Source: Anaerotardibacter muris
GTDB lineage: Bacteria; Actinomycetota; Coriobacteriia; Coriobacteriales; Eggerthellaceae
Assembly (NCBI RefSeq): GCF_943192915.1
Contig: NZ_CALPCD010000007.1
Location: 1 to 64,000 of the forward strand
DNA: 64,000 bases
Reading direction: 5' to 3'
Shown here: in pieces, positions 24,334-32,088 of the stretch
Position numbering within the stretch: position 1 is the first letter of the stretch
How the letters are laid out: every line of letters begins with the position of its first letter
The notes under the pieces: model-generated
Told to the model about the DNA's origin: nothing
Seen by the model: only the letters and a program-made list of their open reading frames with translations
Databases searched by the model: none
Program-made: the position numbers and the translations under genes

Positions 24334-25674
24334 TTGACAGTACTTTTCGGAACCGACGGTGTGCGCGGCGTTGCGAACACCGAACTTACCTGCGATACAG
24401 CATTCAAGCTTGGTCAGGCGGCAGGTGCATTCCTGGGCAAGACCATCGTTGTTGGCAAGGACACCCGCCTTTCGGGGGACATGCTGGGCTCTGCCCTTGC
24501 GGCAGGCATCATGAGCACGGGCGCTACGGTGCTTGATGCAGGAATCATCCCTACGCCTGGTGTGGCCTATTTGGTGCGCGAGTTGCATGCTGATGGCGGC
24601 ATCGTTATCTCTGCTTCGCATAATCCGCCCGAGTATAACGGCATCAAATTCTTCGATGGACAGGGCTTCAAGCTTACCGAAGCCGAAGAGGACGAGATCG
24701 AGAAGTTCGTGCTTGATGGCGGTATGCCCGCAGGTGAACTTCCTTCTGGCGACGAAGTGGGTGTTACGGTGCCCGTAGAGAATGCGTGCGACCTGTATAT
24801 CCAGCATGCCATTTCTTCGCTGCAGGACAAGACGCTCGATTTTTCGAACTTAGTCATCGCGCTGGACACGGGTCACGGCGCGGCATCACTCACCACTGCG
24901 GCAGCATTGGAGCAGCTGGGTGCAACGGTCCATGTGATCAATGACGACTTCAGCGGCGTGGACATTAACGTTGAATGTGGCTCCACCCATCTTGAGCCTG
25001 TGAAGGCGCTGGTGGATGAAACGGGTGCCATGATAGGCATTGCTCACGATGGCGACGCTGACCGCGTGATGTTCGTGGACGAGCTGGGTAACGAGATCGA
25101 TGGCGACGTGGTAGAGACTGTGTGCGCGCTGGACCTGCAGAAGCGCGGCTTGCTGCGCGACAACTTGGTAGTGTCCACGGTCATGTGCAACCTGGGCTTC
25201 ACGAAAGCCATGGATGCTGCAGGTATCACCGTGGTGCAAACTTCGGTAGGGGATAAGTACGTTCTGAATGAGATGCGCCAGCGCAATGCTGTTATTGGCG
25301 GCGAACAGAGTGGTCACATGATCTTCCTGGACCACAACTCGACCGGCGATGGCCTTATCACCGCGCTCCAGTTCTTGGCAGCGTGCCTGCGCAATAACAA
25401 GCCAGTGTCTGAAACTGCAAAGCTGATGCAGCGCTTCCCGCAGGAGCTCATCAATGTGCGCGTGACCGACAAGAACGAAGTGATGGAAAGCGCAACGGTT
25501 GCTGAAGCCATCCAGCAAGCTGAAGCAAAGCTAGCAGGATCTGGTCGTGTTTTGGTGCGCCCCAGCGGCACCGAACCCTTGGTCCGCGTGATGGTAGAAG
25601 CCGCCACCCCCGAAGAAGCCTTGAGCTACGCCCAAGAGATCGTCGACGTGATCGAGCAAGAGCTCGGCGCATAA
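24334..25674 (+). CDS. glmM: Phosphoglucosamine mutase
   Basis: The 446 residues match the family length. It starts TTG with GAAAGGGAAG upstream. The phosphoserine loop ISASHNPPEYNGIKFF (active Ser near residue 95), the metal loop DGDADRVMFVD, the sugar loop GGEQSGHM and the C-terminal phosphate loop RPSGTEPLVRVM are all present. It converts glucosamine-6-phosphate to glucosamine-1-phosphate, the substrate of GlmU, which is also in this window. It ends 4 bases from the stop of the convergent defence island gene. Confidence 0.97.
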   Translation: MTVLFGTDGVRGVANTELTCDTAFKLGQAAGAFLGKTIVVGKDTRLSGDMLGSALAAGIMSTGATVLDAGIIPTPGVAYLVRELHADGGIVISASHNPPEYNGIKFFDGQGFKLTEAEEDEIEKFVLDGGMPAGELPSGDEVGVTVPVENACDLYIQHAISSLQDKTLDFSNLVIALDTGHGAASLTTAAALEQLGATVHVINDDFSGVDINVECGSTHLEPVKALVDETGAMIGIAHDGDADRVMFVDELGNEIDGDVVETVCALDLQKRGLLRDNLVVSTVMCNLGFTKAMDAAGITVVQTSVGDKYVLNEMRQRNAVIGGEQSGHMIFLDHNSTGDGLITALQFLAACLRNNKPVSETAKLMQRFPQELINVRVTDKNEVMESATVAEAIQQAEAKLAGSGRVLVRPSGTEPLVRVMVEAATPEEALSYAQEIVDVIEQELGA

Positions 25675-25682
25675 GCGCTTAT
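25671..25682. repeat. 12-bp palindrome holding two convergent stop codons
   Basis: ATAAGCGCTTAT is perfectly self-complementary and contains the TAA of glmM on the plus strand and the TAA of the last BREX-operon gene on the minus strand. It marks the left boundary of the defence island. No U-tract terminator is visible here. Confidence 0.7.
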
Positions 25683-27079
25683 TCCGTAGGAATCTTCTTG
25701 ATTTGCTTGCACAGGTTGTCGACCTGCGAGTCTGACAGGAAGTAGCCGAGATCGGATACATCGGTGTAGATCTTGTTCTTAAGCTTCATCAGATATGAAT
25801 CTAGCTGGCTCGCTTTTATCTGGATGATACCATTGGTGAATTCAGCTAGCTTCTTGTATCCAAACCAGAATGCATCGACATATGGCTCTATGTTGCTTTC
25901 AAGAAGCCCCAAGTAAGGCTTTTCGTTAAGCTTGTGTAAGCGCTCGGTCGCTTGCACGAGATCGTCCTTATCTGCTCCTTCTATGGTGCAGGGGATTATT
26001 CGGTCGAGCTTTCGCTGAGTGTTCGTCATTTCCTCGAATCTCCAGAACCAGTGCGTGCTCACGGTAACGCCAAAACGCGGCGTAGAAGGTAGCGCTGAAA
26101 ATACGCCATTATCCATGATGCATTTCTTGTAGGTCTCGAAGGAATGACGCACTTCGTTATAAAAGGCAAGCACCGCTTTTGGATCATATTCCCTTGAAAC
26201 AGAAATCTCTCCCTGAAAATCAGGAAGGTCGCTTTTGATCAGTGGTTTACCAGCGTATGCCTTCGATTGTTCGAATAAAGCATCACAGGCTGCATCCGCT
26301 GCAGAAACCGCAGCTGAAACATAGTCGTCAGTTTGATCTTCATGGTCTTTTGCCCCGTGAAGCGATCGCTTGAAGTCCTCCACTTCACTATCTCTCAGAG
26401 GACTTTTTGCTTCATCTCCTGTAAGACTTGATATGAAAGTGGACTCAATTACATTTTGAATCGAGGCAAATCTTTTTTCTTTTGCATCATGGGACTTCTT
26501 GAACTTCTTGATAAGGTAAGAAGCAAGTTGTTGAGCCATTCGCTGTTCGTCTTGTTCGGTTGGAATGCCTCTCACCTTGATCTGAGTAAGAGGCTCGATC
26601 TCTTTATGGAACTCTGAAACTCCCTCTAGTAAAGCCCCCTGAATCTGCTCTTGGGTCAAAGACTCTGCTCTTTCGATGGCATCCTTTGCTGCGTTAAGAG
26701 TCTGGTCGATTCGTTCCAGCAGCTTTTCTCTGTCGCCGATGGTTCCGAAAGCAGCGTAACGTTCTTCGAAGTTGATCATTCGAGGCATGGAAGGGCTCCT
26801 CTCAAGGGACTCCCACATCTTGTCCGAGGCTTCGTTGTAGAACTGCTGCACTTCCACGATCAGCTTACTTGCACGGGCGGAGCAAATATTCTGCACCCAG
26901 TTAGAAACAAGACTCACTGCTTCTGTGCGAGCTTCCATGAGTGCCTTTTGCTCTTCGATCTCAGCTCGCTTGCGCTCGTTTTCGACCTGAGCCTCGAAGC
27001 CAAAGACCTGGTCGAGCGCTCCTGCAAGCATAGTGGCCATCTCGGTCTGGGTCATTTCAGATACTTTGATATTGCTCAT
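25679..27079 (-). CDS. Uncharacterised BREX-operon terminal gene, helical protein
   Basis: The protein has 466 residues; I do not recognise a domain. It starts 2 bases after the brxL stop and is clearly in the same operon. The first 100 residues contain a charged coiled-coil-like stretch (ENERKRAEIEEQKALMEART). A long, mostly helical, hydrophilic protein follows with no signal peptide, membrane segment, Walker motif or obvious nuclease motif. Two Cys occur in widely spaced positions. As the last gene after brxL it may be an accessory or regulatory subunit, or a structural effector. That is inference from position only. Confidence 0.75.
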   Translation of the reverse strand: MSNIKVSEMTQTEMATMLAGALDQVFGFEAQVENERKRAEIEEQKALMEARTEAVSLVSNWVQNICSARASKLIVEVQQFYNEASDKMWESLERSPSMPRMINFEERYAAFGTIGDREKLLERIDQTLNAAKDAIERAESLTQEQIQGALLEGVSEFHKEIEPLTQIKVRGIPTEQDEQRMAQQLASYLIKKFKKSHDAKEKRFASIQNVIESTFISSLTGDEAKSPLRDSEVEDFKRSLHGAKDHEDQTDDYVSAAVSAADAACDALFEQSKAYAGKPLIKSDLPDFQGEISVSREYDPKAVLAFYNEVRHSFETYKKCIMDNGVFSALPSTPRFGVTVSTHWFWRFEEMTNTQRKLDRIIPCTIEGADKDDLVQATERLHKLNEKPYLGLLESNIEPYVDAFWFGYKKLAEFTNGIIQIKASQLDSYLMKLKNKIYTDVSDLGYFLSDSQVDNLCKQIKKIPTE

Positions 27080-27081
27080 CT

Positions 27082-29382
27082 CTAAAGCCCCAGTGCTTTC
27101 TTTGCAGCAGCAACTGCATTTCCGTCCTGGTAGAAATCTGGACTTAGACTCTCAAGCAGTTCATTAGGAACACTTTGCAAATCCTGGATACTGCTCATAG
27201 GCAGTAGGATCTTCTTCGCGCCAGCATTCTTCGCTACGCGCATGATGTCTTCCAGACCCTTAAGCTCGTCTAGTGTGCCCGACATGCGCAGCGTGCCCGG
27301 AACCACGGTGGCACCTGTAACAGGGCGGTTGCAAGCAGCCGAACACAATCCCACGAATTCCGCCAGCGAGCATTCGTCAGAGAGGCCCTTACTCTGCATA
27401 TCGCGGAAGAACAGTAGGTAATCTTTGTCCATGATATGCATACCAGCAGCTACCTTATGAGCGTTGCTTTCGAAATACCTGAAGGCTGCATCCATGCTCT
27501 CGCGCACAGGACGAGCGTTGCCAATGCCTTCGGTCTGGAACTTGAAGTCACCCGTAACAGCTTTGTTCTCAAGCTTATAAACGGCATATTCTCCCGTCTT
27601 CGACATACCGACTGAGAATACGTGACCTGGCATAGGGGAAGCCTCAGGAATAAGCGAATCTTCGGTCTGTTCGGGCACATAGATGATATGCACATCCTGA
27701 GGGTTGTCGATGTCGTAATAACCCAGGTTTACGTCGATGAATTCCACACCAGCCATGATCTTCAGCTGTTCTTTAACGCGTCTGCGCCCTTCGATGGCAT
27801 AATCGAGCAGCATGCCCACGTCTTCTTTGGTCATCTCTTCGTCGGGGAAGAGCAGCTTAGCAAGACCGCTGAAGGTCTTGCGTACCGCGATTTCGTCACG
27901 CTTGTTGAAGTCGCTATTCAAGCGGAAGAAGCGATCAATGTGGTGCGAATAGTCGCGAGAGCGCATTTCGTGGCAGAACTCGCTCAAACAATCGGTTATC
28001 AGTCCATAGCGATTCGTGAGCAGGTCAGAACGCATCTTGGGAATTTCCCAACCAGGCAAGTAGTAGTGGATGCGGTCGAAGAACGCGGAATCGTTATTGA
28101 ACTCAGGCGGGAAGGGATCGAACAGATGCGTGGTCTTCAGCACGTTTTGCACGGTGTCGTTAATGTTGCCTTCAAACACCATGGAAGCATCGGCATTCAC
28201 CTGATTGCGCCCACGAGCATAGGAACCTGAAGCCATGTAGTCCTTCATCACTTGGACGGCATTCTGGTCTTTGAATCGCATGCCAGCAACTTCATCGAAC
28301 GTTACGCAGTCCCACAGACCCACCAGGCCAACATCGGTGCCGCTTCGGCGTGAATAGGCATTCATGTAGCCGAACAAGTTCGCCGTGGTGGTTTGTCCAC
28401 CAGAAAGCAAAATGGAGTTTGGGCTCACTTCTTTATAGATGTGAGACTTACCCGTGCCACGAGGACCAAGTTCGCACAAGTTATAGTTGCGCTCGATCAA
28501 GGGAACCATGCGCTCGATGAAATGCATACGCTCGCGCTCTGTCATCGAATCTGGTTCATAGCCCGCAGAGCGCAGCAACATACCGATCCATTCATCCACA
28601 GTGAAGTTCTTGCGCTGGGAAAGAATAGAATTCAGATCAAGATTAGGCATCTGGATGGGATTCAAGCTGAGCACGGAAAAACGGGATTCCGCAGGATCGT
28701 TCTTCTTTTTCGTTTTCTTCTTCTTTGGCTTGGGCTCGAAATCGTCATCGAAGATGTCGGCAAGAGCATCCTGATCGTCCGTTTCAGGGCGCTGGTATTC
28801 AAGACGCATGATGCTCCAAATGCCACCCATCAAGATCTTGCTGTACTTTATGGGGTATTCATCGGGGATGATGAACGGCTCTATATGTAGATTAGTGAAT
28901 TGCGAAACATAATAGTCGTCGCGTTCGTCAAGGCGCGCCGAGATCTTGTCGATGATGGTATATTGTCCTAGCTCACGGATCTTCGACTTGATGCGTTCAG
29001 ATTCATCGGGGCGCACATAGTTCTCTACCAGAATGCGCCTGATGCGCTCAACGCCTTCGCGCACCAGCTCTTCGTCATCGGTGGTGCAGTACATACCCAG
29101 CAAATACTCCAACACGAACGTGGGCACGTTTGCGCTACGCTTCATCAAAGAAGTAAGATCCTTGCGTACGATCTTGCCCGGGAAACTTTCGATGATAAGC
29201 GTATCGAGCTTGTCTTGGTCGTAGTGACCGATAGGTGAGATGGTCTCTGTCTCTTCTTCTTCGACCACCAAACTTGTTTCAGGAGTTTCAGAGCTTGTGA
29301 CGCTGTAGTCAACCGCTGCGTATTCGCTTACGCTGCCCTCCTGATTATTTGTATTATCTTTGTAGTAGTAGGAATCTTCCAC
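27082..29382 (-). CDS. brxL: BREX protein BrxL (AAA+/Lon-like)
   Basis: The protein has 766 residues, with a GTG start and AGAAGGGC upstream. The Walker A motif LGPRGTGKSHIYKE lies near 303-316 and Walker B TFDEVAGMRF near 356-365. The C-terminal part (RPVTGATVVPGTLRMSGTLD then LKGLEDIMRVAKNAGAKKIL) resembles the Lon protease fold. The usual GPSAG serine motif and catalytic Lys are not apparent, so it may not be a protease. A Lys-rich loop (KPKKKKTKKK) is near residue 220. BrxL is the last canonical protein of type 1 BREX. In studied systems it forms ring-shaped DNA-binding ATPases needed for phage exclusion. It sits 57 bases after pglZ. Confidence 0.9.
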   Translation of the reverse strand: MEDSYYYKDNTNNQEGSVSEYAAVDYSVTSSETPETSLVVEEEETETISPIGHYDQDKLDTLIIESFPGKIVRKDLTSLMKRSANVPTFVLEYLLGMYCTTDDEELVREGVERIRRILVENYVRPDESERIKSKIRELGQYTIIDKISARLDERDDYYVSQFTNLHIEPFIIPDEYPIKYSKILMGGIWSIMRLEYQRPETDDQDALADIFDDDFEPKPKKKKTKKKNDPAESRFSVLSLNPIQMPNLDLNSILSQRKNFTVDEWIGMLLRSAGYEPDSMTERERMHFIERMVPLIERNYNLCELGPRGTGKSHIYKEVSPNSILLSGGQTTTANLFGYMNAYSRRSGTDVGLVGLWDCVTFDEVAGMRFKDQNAVQVMKDYMASGSYARGRNQVNADASMVFEGNINDTVQNVLKTTHLFDPFPPEFNNDSAFFDRIHYYLPGWEIPKMRSDLLTNRYGLITDCLSEFCHEMRSRDYSHHIDRFFRLNSDFNKRDEIAVRKTFSGLAKLLFPDEEMTKEDVGMLLDYAIEGRRRVKEQLKIMAGVEFIDVNLGYYDIDNPQDVHIIYVPEQTEDSLIPEASPMPGHVFSVGMSKTGEYAVYKLENKAVTGDFKFQTEGIGNARPVRESMDAAFRYFESNAHKVAAGMHIMDKDYLLFFRDMQSKGLSDECSLAEFVGLCSAACNRPVTGATVVPGTLRMSGTLDELKGLEDIMRVAKNAGAKKILLPMSSIQDLQSVPNELLESLSPDFYQDGNAVAAAKKALGL

Positions 29383-29439
29383 GATGCCCTTCTTTCATAT
29401 TCCTTGTTTGTCTATATATAGCTAACTATCGATGTTGGA

Positions 29440-32076
29440 TTACCAGCCAAAGTCGTCCATAGGCGCGAAGGAAACCTCGATACTGAATGGTTCCTTCCAA
29501 GCTATAGCCCCGGTGGATGTATCACGCACTACCAAATAGTAGGCTTCTGTGCTTTGCCACTGGATGCCAGGCTTCAAGTTAAAGCGCACGCGCACCGTGC
29601 GCTCGGCTTCATTGCTGGTGGTCTTGTCTGCCTTAAAGCGTTGAGCATCGCTCACTTCATTACCGCTTGAATCGGTGAAGACCAAGTCGTATTCAGTGGC
29701 TACCACTTTGCCGCCAACAGCCTCCTTTTGGAAGAATTCAAGGTTGAAGACGGTGTTGGAGACGCGTCGGCTTGAAGAAAGCAACTGAATAGAAGTAGGC
29801 TTTGTTTCCACATAGCCCTTGGAATTCGCGCGCATGTTCTTGAAAGTGATCACAGGCACGCAAACCTCTTGCAGACTTATGCCGCCATGCACATATTGCT
29901 TGCTACTGCCTTGTACCTTTAGGCGAATGCAGTCGCGTGCAGCCCACCAGGTGGAGCCGCTTTCGTCCATGTCTTCAACGTTCATCTTTATCAGAAGCTC
30001 AGAGGTAGCTTCAGGCGAAGCGATAGCAAAGCGTCGTTCGATCTTGCTAGGCGTAACCGAGAGCGCCTTACGGTCAAGCTGTTCGATCTCTTGGAATTCT
30101 TTCTGCGTGTAGAGGAAACCATGGTCGGCTGTAATAAGGATCTCTTGCGCGCCCATATGCCGCACCGCGCTTTTTACCAGAGAGACCATGTCTTCGATAG
30201 CTTTCTCGCAAGCATCGAACACCCCTTGGCCTCCTAATTCGTTGTGGCCCGCCGTATCGATGGTGTTTTGATATACGTAGATGATCTTATTATCCTCTGA
30301 AAGCTGCTTCAGCTCTTCAGGGCGCATCTTCAGGAAGTCTTCGAACTGCAGCGCAGTGCTTTCGGCGCGCGCTTTCTGTAGTACTGCAGCTCGGTCTACG
30401 GTTGACGCGGTAGGCATGCTGTCTACGAATACGGAGTCAGCATCGATGCGGTATTCCAGGTTTCGATGGGGGAGTAAAGCTGCCATGCCGAATTTTGTTT
30501 CAGCGGGGAACATCGACTGCATCGCATCGATAGAGGTACTGCCCTTGGTTTTGGTTTCCAGTGCGCTCTTCAGGTCCTGCGCAACGCCATAGCGCATGGC
30601 ATCACATATTGCTACAACGGTGCACCGGCCTTTGCCGACGCTTGAGAGCACGTGATCCTTGTAAAAATCGCGCTGTCTGGGGATGTCGTTCACATAGCCC
30701 TGTTCGAACCATTGGTTCTCTGCTGAAGCTACCCAACAACGGTTGGTTTCTTGCAGGAACCAATTGGTGTAAAGCGTGTCGACGTAGTTGGCAAGATCAT
30801 GGACTGCGCTTTGCAGCACAGAAACGGTTCGCAAGCTTTCCTGAAATGCTTTGCAGAATTTTCGATAAGCCGCGTCAATGGTCCACCAGTCTGCGGTGTA
30901 AGCGCTCCAAACTTCGGTTGGTTTTGCAAGATAGAAGCCCGTTGTATTATTGCGTCGAAAAAGCTGAATGGTGGCGGCCTGGGCAAGACAGGTGAAGTAT
31001 GGCTCGAATAGCGGACCCCACATAAGGTTCTGACGCTTCTTCAGTATGTTGATGGCGTCTTCGTAGCGGTCGGATCCTGCAGCAATGGATGTCATAAGGT
31101 CTTGCAGAATAACCTCGTCGATGACTGGGAAGATGTCGCATTCAGTAAGGGATGATGGGTCAACCTGTTCGAATTTGGCCTGCAGCCCGCATTCTTCCTC
31201 AACCATGCGGCAGGCTTCATAGAGTGCCGTGGTTTCGCTGCAGCCCTCATCCTGCATCCAAGACCTTACGATGCTCGAGCAAAATTCTCCATTTTCGTCT
31301 TGGGTATATTGTTCAAGCCCGATGAGTGCTTCATGGGGTAGGGTGCGGGCAGCTGCGCTTACCAAGAGGTGCTTCAGGTAGGGGCGTGCATCGCTAAGAG
31401 CGGCTTGATATCCTGTGACCTTGGCTACTACAGTCTGAAGATGCTCGAGCGCGCCATATTTTTCTAACTGGCTAAGCAGATCGCTCAACGCATCAGGGTT
31501 GGAAAGGCTTTCTCCTGCATATTTTGAATACGCAAGCACAACAGAGATGGGCCGCGCTTCTGTGCTATTGCATAAGGTAGCCAGTACACCCAAGATAACG
31601 TCATTCTTGGAGGCTGCTGCGGGCATCTTCTCTTTGAATTTGCTCACGCGACTCCGCGCTTGGAAGAACTGCTTCAACTGAGAAACCGCACTGCGAACGT
31701 CAAGTGTATCACCTGCATTGAGGTTATCAAGCATGATGGAAAGATAGTCAGCCTTGAATATCTCGGCAATGAATTCAATCCCTGCAAGCCAATCTCCCTG
31801 CATCTGTCCAGCAGGGGTTTGTCGATAGACGAGTATGTCTTTGCCAGCTGACTCTCGTAAGATTCTTTGCTTGCTTTCGAATATGTTGCCATCGTGAGCA
31901 AAAATGGTCTCGATCTGCCCACGCGGACCCGTAAGACCATCAGTAGTTAGCTGAGTAAACTCCTCTTCGAATTCACCTTCTGCATCATGCCAAACAATGA
32001 TGCGACGGTTTTCGACTTCTTTTAGCGGCGTAGAAAACCGCTCTTGTAGCTGCTGTTCAATGTCTAATGCATCCAT
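29440..32076 (-). CDS. pglZ: BREX alkaline-phosphatase-like protein PglZ (type A)
   Basis: The protein has 878 residues. The N-terminal segment RRIIVWHDAEGEFEEEF is the usual start of PglZ type A. The metal-binding motifs of the alkaline phosphatase superfamily follow: VVAICDAMRYGVAQDL (Asp near 490) and ILITADHGFLYT (about 645-656), then a C-terminal beta-rich domain. PglZ is the marker protein of BREX; its activity in exclusion is not settled. I chose the ATG at 32076, with AAGGA 9 bases upstream. A TTG at 32085 is too close to that site. It is separated from the pglX(N2) stop by 12 bases. Confidence 0.95.
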   Translation of the reverse strand: MDALDIEQQLQERFSTPLKEVENRRIIVWHDAEGEFEEEFTQLTTDGLTGPRGQIETIFAHDGNIFESKQRILRESAGKDILVYRQTPAGQMQGDWLAGIEFIAEIFKADYLSIMLDNLNAGDTLDVRSAVSQLKQFFQARSRVSKFKEKMPAAASKNDVILGVLATLCNSTEARPISVVLAYSKYAGESLSNPDALSDLLSQLEKYGALEHLQTVVAKVTGYQAALSDARPYLKHLLVSAAARTLPHEALIGLEQYTQDENGEFCSSIVRSWMQDEGCSETTALYEACRMVEEECGLQAKFEQVDPSSLTECDIFPVIDEVILQDLMTSIAAGSDRYEDAINILKKRQNLMWGPLFEPYFTCLAQAATIQLFRRNNTTGFYLAKPTEVWSAYTADWWTIDAAYRKFCKAFQESLRTVSVLQSAVHDLANYVDTLYTNWFLQETNRCWVASAENQWFEQGYVNDIPRQRDFYKDHVLSSVGKGRCTVVAICDAMRYGVAQDLKSALETKTKGSTSIDAMQSMFPAETKFGMAALLPHRNLEYRIDADSVFVDSMPTASTVDRAAVLQKARAESTALQFEDFLKMRPEELKQLSEDNKIIYVYQNTIDTAGHNELGGQGVFDACEKAIEDMVSLVKSAVRHMGAQEILITADHGFLYTQKEFQEIEQLDRKALSVTPSKIERRFAIASPEATSELLIKMNVEDMDESGSTWWAARDCIRLKVQGSSKQYVHGGISLQEVCVPVITFKNMRANSKGYVETKPTSIQLLSSSRRVSNTVFNLEFFQKEAVGGKVVATEYDLVFTDSSGNEVSDAQRFKADKTTSNEAERTVRVRFNLKPGIQWQSTEAYYLVVRDTSTGAIAWKEPFSIEVSFAPMDDFGW

Positions 32077-32088
32077 GGCAAGCAATCC

